From: Alistipes sp.
GTDB lineage: Bacteria > Bacteroidota > Bacteroidia > Bacteroidales > Rikenellaceae
Assembly (NCBI GenBank): GCA_017558115.1
Contig: JAFYWG010000009.1
Coordinates: 1-50,584, forward strand
Length of the DNA: 50,584 nucleotides
Reading direction: 5' to 3'
Shown piece by piece: positions 34,031 through 42,050 of the stretch (within the stretch, counting starts at the first letter, position 1; each line of letters starts with the position of its first letter). A program made the translations under genes and the position numbers. The notes below the pieces were generated by a model. The model was not told the origin of the DNA, did no database searches, and saw only the letters and a program-made list of their open reading frames with translations.

Positions 34031-35317
34031 ATGAAAAAACTATTTCTTATTTTGACCGCAGGTCTCTTCGCGCTTGCAGCTTGTGAGCCTACACCAACTC
34101 CCGAGGGTCCCCAGGGTGGCAACGAGGAGAAGAAGGGTACTCTCACAGTTGTTGAGAAGAGCGTAGAGATCGCTTTCTACGGTGGTAACGGCACAATCAA
34201 CTACACACTCACCGACGGTGAGGAGGGTGCTAAGCCCACAGTAGTGGCAAACCAGGAGTGGGTTAGCAACATCGCAGTTGCTGAGACTATCACCTTCGAT
34301 GTTGTGATGAACGACACAACAGAGCAGCGTGCTGCTATCATCACTGTAAGCTATGGCGAGCAGTCACACCAGGTATTGGTTAATCAGGAGGCTGGCTACG
34401 AGATCGACGTAGAGTTTACTGCTACAGCTATCAACGGTGAGTACTATGGCACAAAGTACTCTGCTGACCCTAACTACTTCGTTATCCTCTCGAAGAACGG
34501 TACTACGGGTTGGAGTGACCTATATCTCGATAGCTACTACCGTTTCGACATCTACTCTAAGACTCCTTCTGGTGATGTTGTTGCCTTGCCCGAGGGTATC
34601 TACACATTCGACTACCTTGATCAGGGCTATGGCGACACCTTTGGTAACTACTATAGCGTACTCATCCAGACATCCGAGGATGGTAACTTAATAGAGACAA
34701 AGGTCGATGATGGTGTAGTTATCGTTACCGAGAATAAGGTTGAGGCATTCATCACGTTTGTAACAGGTGCTACACACCACGTGGTGTATGAGGGCTCTTT
34801 GGAGCTCGGCTATATTGAGTTCCCCGAGCCTGAGTACTTCTCAACACTCACCGAGGACTACTCATTCGCTCATAACAATGGCGTTATCCGCTTCTTCCAC
34901 TATGGCGACTACTACAATATTGGCGCATCAAACTGGACTGTAGTCGTTATGCTCTCTGGCGATCCTCTCAATGGCGACTATATCATGGTTGACCTTAACG
35001 CAGATAAGATAAGCGATAACCCCGATGACGTTGTTGGCACTTATACATGTGTAACTACAGAGGCTGATATTGCTCACAACACCTTCACAGCAGGTGGCAT
35101 GGATGGCAACAACTACACCTTCTCATGGCTCCAGTTCGTCGTTGACAACTATATTGACCATAGCCGTCGTGCTCCTATTGCAGATGGTACTGTAACCGTT
35201 GCTAAAGAGGGTACAGGTTACCTCGTAACCTTCGACTGTATGGATGACAACGGCCATAAGATTACTGGTACGTTCAACTGTCCTACCGTGGAGTTCTACG
35301 ACAGACAAGAGGAGTAA
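34031..35317 (+). CDS. BACON-domain lipoprotein, paralogue of the preceding gene
   Basis: A 428-aa protein with a lipoprotein signal (LFALAAC), a BACON domain at about 35-125 (NQEWVSNIAVAETITFDVVM, ending HQVLVNQEAG) and an unrecognised C-terminal region. The latter shares landmarks with the preceding gene: GEYYGTKYSADPNYFVIL, YRFDIYS, THHVVYEGS and DCMDDNGHKITGTFNC. It is the last gene of the operon, 43 bases before a GC-rich terminator. The ligand is unknown. Confidence 0.82.
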   Translation: MKKLFLILTAGLFALAACEPTPTPEGPQGGNEEKKGTLTVVEKSVEIAFYGGNGTINYTLTDGEEGAKPTVVANQEWVSNIAVAETITFDVVMNDTTEQRAAIITVSYGEQSHQVLVNQEAGYEIDVEFTATAINGEYYGTKYSADPNYFVILSKNGTTGWSDLYLDSYYRFDIYSKTPSGDVVALPEGIYTFDYLDQGYGDTFGNYYSVLIQTSEDGNLIETKVDDGVVIVTENKVEAFITFVTGATHHVVYEGSLELGYIEFPEPEYFSTLTEDYSFAHNNGVIRFFHYGDYYNIGASNWTVVVMLSGDPLNGDYIMVDLNADKISDNPDDVVGTYTCVTTEADIAHNTFTAGGMDGNNYTFSWLQFVVDNYIDHSRRAPIADGTVTVAKEGTGYLVTFDCMDDNGHKITGTFNCPTVEFYDRQEE

Positions 35318-35359
35318 TTTTGCGTGATAAGCCGCATATTGCGGCATATCCCCAATCAT

Positions 35360-35393
35360 ATCTCCCGAGGTTGTACTATCCTCGGGAGATTTT
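35360..35393 (+). terminator. terminator of the S9 peptidase-BACON operon
   Basis: An 11-bp perfect stem, ATCTCCCGAGG (35360-35370) with CCTCGGGAGAT (35380-35390), a 9-nt loop and TTTTG after it. Confidence 0.86.
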
Positions 35394-35526
35394 GTTTACG
35401 ATGCCCCACATCTCATGGCTTCTGTCGAAAAGTTCGGTTGTGGGGTTTGGGTGTGATTTTTTTAGGGATTTTAAGGAGTGGTTGCCCTACACTTCTTCTT
35501 CTGCCTAATACTCTTTCTGCGACAAC

Positions 35527-35558
35527 AAAAAAAAGACACCCAGCGGTGTCTTTTTTTT
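35527..35558. terminator. bidirectional terminator upstream of the pth stop
   Basis: A 14-bp perfect stem of eight A residues plus GACACC (35527-35540) with GGTGTC plus eight T residues (35545-35558), and a CAGC loop. It ends rplY-pth transcripts and can also catch read-through from the plus strand. The 130 bases between this and the previous terminator contain only a CCCCACA/TGTGGGG pair and no gene. Confidence 0.92.
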
Positions 35559-35575
35559 ATACCTAATTGCAAGCC

Positions 35576-36139
35576 TTACTTGCCGTTGTATGTGTTCATC
35601 GTGCGGTCAGCGCCTACGCTTACGAACGACAAAATAGCGTCGCCAAAGAGTTTCAAACGCTCGGGCATAAGCTTGTTCTCCTCGTCCGAGAAGTCACCAA
35701 GGACATAGTCCACTTGATGGCCGCGTGGAAAGTCGCCACCAACGCCAAAGCGCAAGCGTGCATACTGGTTGTCGCCCAACAACTCGGTGATGTTACGTAG
35801 ACCGTTGTGACCACCCTCCGAGCCATTCTTACGCATGCGGAAGGTGCCGAAGGGGAGCGCTATATCGTCCGACACCACGAGCAAGTTCTCGCGGGGGATG
35901 CGCTCCTGATCCATCCAGTAGCGGACAGCCTTACCCGACAGGTTCATATATGTCGAGGGCTTGAGCAAGAAGATGGTACGGCCGCGGTGCTTGAGGGTCG
36001 CCATAGCGCCATAACGCACCGTCGTAAAAGAGATATTGGATGCCTCGGCTAAGGCATCCAACACTCTGAAACCTATGTTGTGGCGGGTTGCGGCGTACTC
36101 CATTCCGATGTTGCCTAACCCGACAACAAGATACTTCAT
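35576..36139 (-). CDS. pth: peptidyl-tRNA hydrolase
   Basis: A 187-aa enzyme that frees tRNA from prematurely released peptidyl-tRNA. YLVVGLGNIGMEYAATRHNIGF contains the catalytic histidine; LLKPSTYMNLSGKAV, VVSDDIALPFGTFRMRKNGS and GGHNGLRNI are family signatures. Length is normal. It follows the ribosomal protein L25 gene by 27 bases, a common pairing, and ends before a strong terminator. Confidence 0.97.
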   Translation of the reverse strand: MKYLVVGLGNIGMEYAATRHNIGFRVLDALAEASNISFTTVRYGAMATLKHRGRTIFLLKPSTYMNLSGKAVRYWMDQERIPRENLLVVSDDIALPFGTFRMRKNGSEGGHNGLRNITELLGDNQYARLRFGVGGDFPRGHQVDYVLGDFSDEENKLMPERLKLFGDAILSFVSVGADRTMNTYNGK

Positions 36140-36166
36140 AACGTAAAGTTATTAATCTCGTTACGA

Positions 36167-36727
36167 TTACTGTGCAGCGCGTGAAGCACGTGTTACGCGA
36201 ACGGCGCAAACAGCAGTAGTAGCAGGAGTTACGAATGTGAGGTTCTCCTCCTTAAGATCGCCAACGAAGATAGTCTGACCAACCTTCAAAGGTGTTACGT
36301 CAACAACGATCTCATCGGGAATGTACTCAACGAGAGCCTTAACTGTGAGCTTACGAGCAGAAAGAGCGAGCTTACCACCGATCTTAACACCCTCAGCGTT
36401 ACCTGTGAGGCGTACGGGAACGTTAACTGCAACGGGCTTACCCTCCTGAACACGGTAGAAATCTACGTGGAGAACCTGCTCACGAACAGGGTGATACTGA
36501 ACCTCGCGCATAACTGCCTTCTCTACAACGCCGTCGATGTTGAGCTCAACGATGTAAGAGTTAGGAGTGTAGATGAGCTGGTTGAGCTCCTTTGCGTCGA
36601 TAGTGAATGCCTTCTCCTGGCCACCACCGTAGATGATGCAAGGTACCTGACCCTCGCGACGAGCTGCCTTAGCGAACTTCTTACCGAACTCCGCACGTGC
36701 AGTACCGTTAATCTGAATTGACTTCAT
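36167..36727 (-). CDS. rplY: 50S ribosomal protein L25 (CTC-type)
   Basis: A 186-aa L25 of the long CTC form. It has the 5S rRNA-binding N-terminal domain (GTARAEFGKKFAKAARREGQ, IYGGGQEKAFTI, VQYHPVREQVLHVDFY read as EVQYHPVREQ) and a C-terminal TL5-like beta domain (PVRLTGNAEGVKIGGKLAL). It binds 5S rRNA in the large subunit. It has its own promoter and a leader of about 80 bases with a clear hairpin; pth follows in the same transcript. Confidence 0.96.
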   Translation of the reverse strand: MKSIQINGTARAEFGKKFAKAARREGQVPCIIYGGGQEKAFTIDAKELNQLIYTPNSYIVELNIDGVVEKAVMREVQYHPVREQVLHVDFYRVQEGKPVAVNVPVRLTGNAEGVKIGGKLALSARKLTVKALVEYIPDEIVVDVTPLKVGQTIFVGDLKEENLTFVTPATTAVCAVRVTRASRAAQ

Positions 36728-36756
36728 AATTGTTTGATAATTAATTGTTTAACTTC

Positions 36757-36800
36757 GATATCACTCAGTTGCGATAGTCATTCGCAACCCCATAGATATC
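36757..36800 (-). promoter_or_regulatory. hairpin in the rplY mRNA leader
   Basis: A 7-bp stem, GTTGCGA (36768-36774) with TCGCAAC (36782-36788), has a 7-nt loop. It is flanked by two GATATC hexamers (36757-36762 and 36795-36800) that can pair to extend the structure across an internal bulge. It sits in the predicted 5' leader, 30-70 bases before the start. A role in autoregulation by L25 is inference. Confidence 0.45.
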
Positions 36801-36813
36801 TGCTTTGGGACTG

Positions 36814-36843
36814 CAAAGGTAGTAAAAATTCTCTAAATCACAA
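36814..36843 (-). promoter_or_regulatory. promoter of rplY-pth
   Basis: On the minus strand TTG (36843-36841), a 19-nt spacer and TACCTTTG (36821-36814) match the Bacteroidota consensus. Confidence 0.74.
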
Positions 36844-36883
36844 TTTTTCAGCACTTTTTGTCCGATATATTTACATAAAAATG

Positions 36884-36910
36884 TCATTCTGAGTAGTGCG
36901 CTCAGAATGA
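36884..36910 (-). terminator. terminator of the glutamine synthetase gene
   Basis: A 10-bp perfect stem, TCATTCTGAG (36884-36893) with CTCAGAATGA (36901-36910), and a 7-nt loop. On the minus strand it is followed by CATTTTTATG, 24 bases past the glutamine synthetase stop. Confidence 0.8.
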
Positions 36911-36933
36911 ACATCGTTAGATTTGCTTTCCAA

Positions 36934-38436
36934 TTATCCGCAGTGGAAGTAGCGGTGAACAAGCGCAAGCATCTGCTCGCGGTCGTTACCTATATCCTCA
37001 CGTAGGGTGCGGTCGTCGAACGAGCGCAATGCCTTCAGGATGCCGTCAATCATCGCGGGACTAAATACGCCGCGCGACTCGAAGATATCACGCTGGCGCT
37101 CCAAACAGTCTGCCGAAGCGGCGCAGCTATCGGGCAACTGAGCAAGGTCATTCAATTTTGCCGCATTCTCCTTTTTGTGGATATTTACGTTAACGTATGT
37201 CTTCTCGGCAATCTCGAGGGCATTCTCCAACTCGAAGCCATGGCGGCATGCTACGACGAGGCCTGCGATAAGTTCGTAGACATCTGCCGAGCCATCGGGA
37301 GAGCGCATCTCCACGGTCTGCTTCTGCGATGTGTCGTAGTCGTGTGGCTTCTCCAATGGGTTGGCAATCTGACACATATCACTCTTTGCTGTCCAGCCGA
37401 GTGGTACACGCACCAATACCGAGCGGTTGCGGTCGCCCCAACAGATGTTCGTAGGCGCCTCCTGGTGTGGCACAAGGCGGAAGTATGAGGTTGGGTTGGT
37501 GTTGCCAAATGCTGTGATTGAGGGCGCAAGCTCCATCATGCCGGCGATAGCCTTGCGTGCTGTTGCCGAAAGCACACCACCGTCGAGCATCATGTTTTTG
37601 CCCTCCTTCATTATGCGCATATGGATGTGGAGGCCAGAGCCCGCCTTACCCGCAGTAATCTTAGGCGCAAAGGTTATGTCGAAGCCGTAGCGGTAGGCGA
37701 GATTGCGGATAATCCACTTCGCGATGACAAGCTGGTCGGCAGCATCGGCTGCAGCCACGGGCAAGAACTCAATCTCGTTCTGCTCGTATATCATGCCGTC
37801 GATGGTGAAGTTACCCACCTCCGAGTGGCCATACTTAATCTGACCACCCGCCTGTGCAATATATGCCATGCATTCGGTGCGGAACTCGTTGAACTTAGCA
37901 TATGGCGCCGACTCGTGGTATCCCTTCTGGTCGGTAGCGGGGAAGAGACCCTCGTCGGGAGCAATAACGTAGTACTCCAACTCGCCCATAGCCTCAAAAT
38001 CCATGCCTGTCACCTCGTTGAAGGCGCGCAATGCCTTAAGTAGCGTGTAGCGGGGTGCTGAAGCGAGGGGCTCACCATCCTTGTTGAAGAATGAGCAGAG
38101 CATAGTTAGCGTAGGAATCTCGGCAAAGGGGTCGTGGAAGGCTGTTGCGAAGCGTGGCACGACGTAGAGGTCGCTGCTGCCAGCCTCAATAAATGGGAAG
38201 AGGCTCGAGCCGTCGACGCGCTCGCCACAGGTGAGTATAGTGTCGAGATATGCCGCATTGTTAATGACAAAGTTGAGGGTCTTGAGGCGACCATCACCTG
38301 CGGGATACATGAAGTTGACCATGCGAATCTGGTTCTCGGTGATGTAGCTGATGATGTCGGCCTTTGTGAACTCTCTTGCGGGCTTACCCAAGAAGGCAAC
38401 TACCTTGTTGGGGTTAAGTGCTAACTCCCTATTCAT
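36934..38436 (-). CDS. glnA: glutamine synthetase (type I-like)
   Basis: A 500-aa enzyme that joins ammonia to glutamate with ATP. Motifs are VDGSSLFPFIEAGSSDLYV (beta-grasp), EYYVIAP, EQNEIEFLPVAAADAADQL and KAGSGLHIHMRI (catalytic core), and NPTSYFRLVPHQEAPTNICW. The sequence is divergent from the classic 470-aa GlnA; the adenylylated-tyrosine loop is not obvious. It is transcribed alone: a promoter that overlaps the neighbouring terminator lies upstream, and a hairpin terminator follows. Confidence 0.92.
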   Translation of the reverse strand: MNRELALNPNKVVAFLGKPAREFTKADIISYITENQIRMVNFMYPAGDGRLKTLNFVINNAAYLDTILTCGERVDGSSLFPFIEAGSSDLYVVPRFATAFHDPFAEIPTLTMLCSFFNKDGEPLASAPRYTLLKALRAFNEVTGMDFEAMGELEYYVIAPDEGLFPATDQKGYHESAPYAKFNEFRTECMAYIAQAGGQIKYGHSEVGNFTIDGMIYEQNEIEFLPVAAADAADQLVIAKWIIRNLAYRYGFDITFAPKITAGKAGSGLHIHMRIMKEGKNMMLDGGVLSATARKAIAGMMELAPSITAFGNTNPTSYFRLVPHQEAPTNICWGDRNRSVLVRVPLGWTAKSDMCQIANPLEKPHDYDTSQKQTVEMRSPDGSADVYELIAGLVVACRHGFELENALEIAEKTYVNVNIHKKENAAKLNDLAQLPDSCAASADCLERQRDIFESRGVFSPAMIDGILKALRSFDDRTLREDIGNDREQMLALVHRYFHCG

Positions 38437-38468
38437 ATGTTTTGAGTTTTAAGGATTTGTTATAATCA

Positions 38469-38499
38469 CAAAATTAAGAAAAAAAATAAAAATCGGCAA
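38469..38499 (-). promoter_or_regulatory. promoter of glnA, overlapping a terminator
   Basis: On the minus strand TTG (38499-38497), exactly 20 nt and TAATTTTG (38476-38469) match the consensus. The -33 triplet lies in the stem-loop of the terminator that ends the upstream same-strand gene. Confidence 0.68.
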
Positions 38500-38516
38500 T
38501 AGACATGCCGATTTTT
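38488..38516 (-). terminator. terminator of the CDP-glycerol transferase-like gene
   Basis: An 11-bp stem, AAAAATCGGCA (38488-38498) with TGCCGATTTTT (38506-38516), and a 7-nt loop. T-rich tracts follow on both strands; it lies 20 bases past the gene's stop. Confidence 0.88.
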
Positions 38517-38535
38517 TTTGTGACTAAGTGAGAGT

Positions 38536-39729
38536 TTACATGCGGTGTGCCACCATCCATGCGGCGAGAGCCTCGGCGGCGTGACCATCCTCCTTGATGC
38601 CGAGGCAGTCGTTGTAGAAGGTGTCAAGCTTGCGTGTGTATGCCTCGTTGTCGAAGTTTTCTATTGTGGCTAATAGCTGCTCCTGATTTTCCGCAAGAGG
38701 GAAGGGTAACTCCCTGAGGTTGAAGTAGAAGCCGCGGTCGTAGGCTTCGGCATCTGTAGCATAGAGGATGCAGGGGCGGCGCTGCATCGCGAAGTCGAAC
38801 ATAGAACTCGAGTAGTCCGTGATAAGCACATCGGCAACCGATAGCAACTCCTGCATATCGTGGTAGCGTGTAGCGTCGTGCACACCCTCGAAGGCTATGA
38901 GGTGCGAGGTGTCGACCTTGCCAATTAGGTTGGGGTGCATGCGTACCAGCACTTCGACCCTCTCGCCACCAAACATGCGGCTCATGGTTGGAATCACCTT
39001 AGCCCAGTCGATGGCATATGGCTCGGTAGAGTGGTCCACACGGAAGGTGGGGGCGTAGAGCACGATGCGCGATGTGGTGTCTATGCCGTAGTGGTTAGCC
39101 ACATATTGGCGTAGGTCGCTGCGGCGTGCTGTGTCGAAGAAGATGTCGTTGCGGGGTATGCCTCGCTCCAAAATCTCGCCATCGTACCAGAAGCTCCTTT
39201 TTATAAGCTCGGTATTCATGCGGCAACCCGAGATCATGAGGTCGCAGATCTTTGAGTCGGACTTTGAGCGGTGTACGTAGCTGGGGCTTAGGCGCTCCTC
39301 CACATCCGCTTCGATGCGCTTGAGGGCTACGCCGCCATGCCACACCATCGAGTACTTCTGTCCGGGGCGCTTATGCCAGTAGACACGCCATGGGTCGGTG
39401 CGCACGTTCGAGAATACAAACTCGGCAGATGCCATGAGCTTCAAATACTCCCATGTGCGGAAGCGTACAGCCTTGACGCCCTCTGGTAGCTCCGATGTGT
39501 CTACACCCTTGCGGAACACCCAGCATATCTCAAATTCGGGGTTGTGCTTAAGCAGATACTCCGTGAGATAGCGGGGGTTGCAACTATACTGCTGGAAGCT
39601 ATATGCCCAGCATACTACGCGACCTGGCTTGATGGGTGTGACGAGGTTGGCGATGTATGCCGCGATATTTAGTGGGGTCTTCACGACACGGTTGAGTGCC
39701 CAGCCAAAGACCTTAAATAGACGTTTCAT
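38536..39729 (-). CDS. CDP-glycerol glycerophosphotransferase-family protein (TagB/TagF-like)
   Basis: A 397-aa protein with the Glyphos_transf signatures YSMVWHGGVALKRIE (catalytic histidine in WHG), IVLYAPTFR, EVLVRMHPNL and DVLITDYSSSMFDFAMQRRP. In Gram-positive bacteria these enzymes move glycerol phosphate or ribitol phosphate from a CDP donor onto a carrier; Gram-negative members are thought to modify capsule or O-antigen. It is divergent from licD and a cytidylyltransferase fusion gene that could make the CDP donor. A -7 element (TATCTTTG, minus strand 39764-39757) lies upstream and a terminator downstream. Confidence 0.88.
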   Translation of the reverse strand: MKRLFKVFGWALNRVVKTPLNIAAYIANLVTPIKPGRVVCWAYSFQQYSCNPRYLTEYLLKHNPEFEICWVFRKGVDTSELPEGVKAVRFRTWEYLKLMASAEFVFSNVRTDPWRVYWHKRPGQKYSMVWHGGVALKRIEADVEERLSPSYVHRSKSDSKICDLMISGCRMNTELIKRSFWYDGEILERGIPRNDIFFDTARRSDLRQYVANHYGIDTTSRIVLYAPTFRVDHSTEPYAIDWAKVIPTMSRMFGGERVEVLVRMHPNLIGKVDTSHLIAFEGVHDATRYHDMQELLSVADVLITDYSSSMFDFAMQRRPCILYATDAEAYDRGFYFNLRELPFPLAENQEQLLATIENFDNEAYTRKLDTFYNDCLGIKEDGHAAEALAAWMVAHRM

Positions 39730-39756
39730 TCACTCAAATGTTTTGTTTTGTTATCA

Positions 39757-39764
39757 CAAAGATA
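39757..39764 (-). promoter_or_regulatory. -7 element for the CDP-glycerol transferase-like gene
   Basis: TATCTTTG on the minus strand, 27 bases before the ATG. No TTG occurs at -33 distance, so confidence is moderate. Confidence 0.5.
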
Positions 39765-39796
39765 GACATTATTCCTATTATTTGGAAAAAAAAGTG

Positions 39797-39804
39797 TAAA
39801 TTTG
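39797..39804 (+). promoter_or_regulatory. -7 element for the licD operon
   Basis: TAAATTTG, 21 bases before the licD ATG at 39826. No good TTG at -33 distance. Its position decides the licD start. Confidence 0.52.
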
Positions 39805-39825
39805 CCTGATGATAGATATTCAACT

Positions 39826-40662
39826 ATGACCGCAAACTTCGATAAAGAGGCTCTACGAGCAAAATATAACCCTGAGGGCTCGCTGCTTAGGCGCGACCAG
39901 ATGGAACTGCTTAAGATGCTCCGCGTGGTGGCCGATATATGCGATGCCAATGGCATACAGTGGTGGCTGAGTTCGGGCACCCTGCTCGGTGCGGCTCGAC
40001 ATGAGGGGTTTATTCCATGGGATGATGACCTCGATATCGTACTCCTAAGAAAGGATTGCAAGCGCCTGGAGCGCATCCTCGAGAGGCTTGATCATAAGGA
40101 GTATGTCTACCACTCTATGCGTACGGATGTTGACTATGTAAACACCTTCGGCAAGTTTCGTAAGCGCGAAGGACGCATCACGGCCTACAATCGTCGCTAT
40201 GACTACTACAAGTGGGCAGGCATAGGCTTCGACATCTTCTCCATCGAGAAGACTAACTACTTCTCGGCGCGTGCTGCCTCGGTCATATACAACAACTTAC
40301 GCAACGTCACGACCCATATCCGTTGGGGCTGGGTGCGTAAGCCGCTGATACGCATCATCGAGGGCTTGTGCTTCGGTATCATCAACCCCATACTTCGCCT
40401 CATAGGACTCATCAACCCCCGCAACGAGTACCACTATACGTTGGCTACAGGTTGGCCTCGACATACTTTCTTTATAAAGGATACGTTACCTCTTACAAAG
40501 GCACGCTTCGAGGGTGAGGAGTTTCCCGTGCCCAAGGATATGGATGCCTACCTTACGAATGTGTATGGCGACTGGCGTAAGCTACCCAGTGAGGAGCAGA
40601 TACGCAAGTGTATACACTGTAAGGAGTATATAAAGGAGATTTACGGAAAGGAGGACAAATAA
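39826..40662 (+). CDS. LicD-family phosphotransferase
   Basis: A 278-aa protein. The LicD core motif WWLSSGTLLGAARHEGFIPW is followed by DDDLDIVLLRKD, whose aspartates bind metal and phosphate. LicD proteins transfer a phospho-alcohol (phosphocholine, glycerol phosphate or similar) from a CDP donor to a surface glycan. I chose the ATG at 39826 because the longer frame begins with a TTG inside the -7 promoter element. The stop overlaps the next ATG as TAATG, so this gene and the cytidylyltransferase fusion are translated together; their products plausibly act in sequence. Confidence 0.92.
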   Translation: MTANFDKEALRAKYNPEGSLLRRDQMELLKMLRVVADICDANGIQWWLSSGTLLGAARHEGFIPWDDDLDIVLLRKDCKRLERILERLDHKEYVYHSMRTDVDYVNTFGKFRKREGRITAYNRRYDYYKWAGIGFDIFSIEKTNYFSARAASVIYNNLRNVTTHIRWGWVRKPLIRIIEGLCFGIINPILRLIGLINPRNEYHYTLATGWPRHTFFIKDTLPLTKARFEGEEFPVPKDMDAYLTNVYGDWRKLPSEEQIRKCIHCKEYIKEIYGKEDK

Positions 40663-42002
40663 TGAAGAAGGTTATTACATATGGCACCTACGACCTCTTG
40701 CACGAGGGTCACTTAAACCTCTTGCGCCGCGCTAAGGCGTTGGGTGACTACCTCATTGTGGGTGTTACGAACGATAGTTTCGATCGTGAGCGCGGTAAGC
40801 TCAATGTGCGCAACAATGTCTTGGAACGCGTTGAGGCAGTTAAGGCTACGGGCATCGTCGACCAGGTTATCATAGAGGACTACATGGGTCAAAAAATCGA
40901 TGACATCCTCAAATACGATGTCGACATCTTCGCTATTGGCTCGGACTGGGAGGGTAAGTTCGACTACCTCTCGGAGTTCTGTAAGGTGGTCTACCTGCCT
41001 CGCACTGAGGGTGTATCCTCAACTATGCTGCGCGCAGAGAGCGAGGTGGTGATAAACATTGCTGTTGTGGGTTGTGGTCGCATCGCTCAGCGCTTCTACT
41101 CCGAAGTGGGCAAGGTAGATGCTGCAATAGTATCGGCATTGTATGATATTAACCCCGAGGCGGCAAGGGCTCTCAACGAAGAGCTTGTTGTAAGTAGCTT
41201 CGAGGAGGCTGTTGATAGGGCCGATGCGGTATATATTGCTACGCCACACAATCTACACTACCAGCAGGCAAAGTATGCCCTGGAGCATGGCCGCCATGTT
41301 CTGTGTGAGACACCTATGGTGTTGCGCGAGGCCGAGGCCGAGGAGCTCTTTGAGTTGGCTAAGGAGCGTGGCTTGATGCTTATGGAGGCAAATAAAACGG
41401 CATACTCTCCCGCCTTCAACCACCTTATCACGCTGGTTAAGAGTGGCCTTATCGGTGATGTTGTGGGTATAGATGCTTCGGAGTCGAAGCTGTGGGGCGA
41501 GGCTAAGCTTAAGCGCGAGCTCGACCCTGCAATGTCGGGAGGTTCGCTCTACGAGATGGGTTCCTATCCGCTTCTACCTATCGTGAAGTTGCTCGGCACG
41601 GAGTATAAGGGTATAAATATCTATAGCCGCTTGAATGAGAATGGTGTCGACGTCTACACACGAGGTATCATGCGCTATGAGGGTGCTGTGGCATCGTTCC
41701 AGTTGGGCTTGGGTGTAAAGACTGAGGGCAACCTCGTAATCTCGGGCACGCAGGGCTATGTATATGTCCCCTCGCCATGGTGGAAGACCGACTACTTCGA
41801 GCTGCGCTACGAGGATCAGAATCGCAATAAGAAGTACTTCTATAAGTGGGATGAGCCGGGCCTACGCTACGAGATTCAGGAGTTTGTGTCGTGCATAGTG
41901 AATGGCCGCGGTGCATCTGCGCGCCTCACGCCGCGCCAGAGCATCGCCATGGCGCGCGTCATGGAGCAGTTTGCCAACCGCGAGAACTTCTTTGAGATAT
42001 AG
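40662..42002 (+). CDS. TagD-like cytidylyltransferase fused to a Gfo/Idh/MocA oxidoreductase
   Basis: A 446-aa bifunctional protein. Residues 1-130 are a glycerol-3-phosphate cytidylyltransferase-type domain: GTYDLLHEGHLNLLRRA (HxGH), IGSDWEGKF and YLPRTEGVSSTMLR. Residues 133-446 are a Gfo/Idh/MocA dehydrogenase with Rossmann motif AVVGCGRIAQRF, then CETPMVLREAEAEEL and GGSLYEMGSYPLLPI. The first half should activate a phospho-alcohol as its CDP derivative; the second half may reduce or oxidise a sugar or ketone precursor. Their fusion suggests both act on one pathway that supplies the LicD and TagB/F-like transferases next door. The exact alcohol (glycerol, or something less common) is unknown. 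Confidence 0.9.
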   Translation: MKKVITYGTYDLLHEGHLNLLRRAKALGDYLIVGVTNDSFDRERGKLNVRNNVLERVEAVKATGIVDQVIIEDYMGQKIDDILKYDVDIFAIGSDWEGKFDYLSEFCKVVYLPRTEGVSSTMLRAESEVVINIAVVGCGRIAQRFYSEVGKVDAAIVSALYDINPEAARALNEELVVSSFEEAVDRADAVYIATPHNLHYQQAKYALEHGRHVLCETPMVLREAEAEELFELAKERGLMLMEANKTAYSPAFNHLITLVKSGLIGDVVGIDASESKLWGEAKLKRELDPAMSGGSLYEMGSYPLLPIVKLLGTEYKGINIYSRLNENGVDVYTRGIMRYEGAVASFQLGLGVKTEGNLVISGTQGYVYVPSPWWKTDYFELRYEDQNRNKKYFYKWDEPGLRYEIQEFVSCIVNGRGASARLTPRQSIAMARVMEQFANRENFFEI

Positions 42003-42020
42003 CGGTTTAGCCTAAAACAT

Positions 42021-42049
42021 AAGGGCAGTCCACGTAGGACTGCCCTTTC
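42021..42049. terminator. bidirectional terminator between the cytidylyltransferase fusion and lpxL-like genes
   Basis: An 11-bp perfect stem, AAGGGCAGTCC (42021-42031) with GGACTGCCCTT (42037-42047), and a 5-nt loop between convergent genes. T-rich after it on the plus strand. Confidence 0.87.
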
Positions 42050-42050
42050 T

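Noticed and set aside
29424-35317. Polysaccharide utilisation locus
   Set aside because: BACON and SusE/F-like modules occur, but there is no SusC/SusD pair, glycoside hydrolase or hybrid sensor regulator.
35391-35450. CCCCACA/TGTGGGG pairing as a riboswitch or small RNA
   Set aside because: Only 7 bp with a loop of about 30 nt and no promoter or conserved motif that I recognise.
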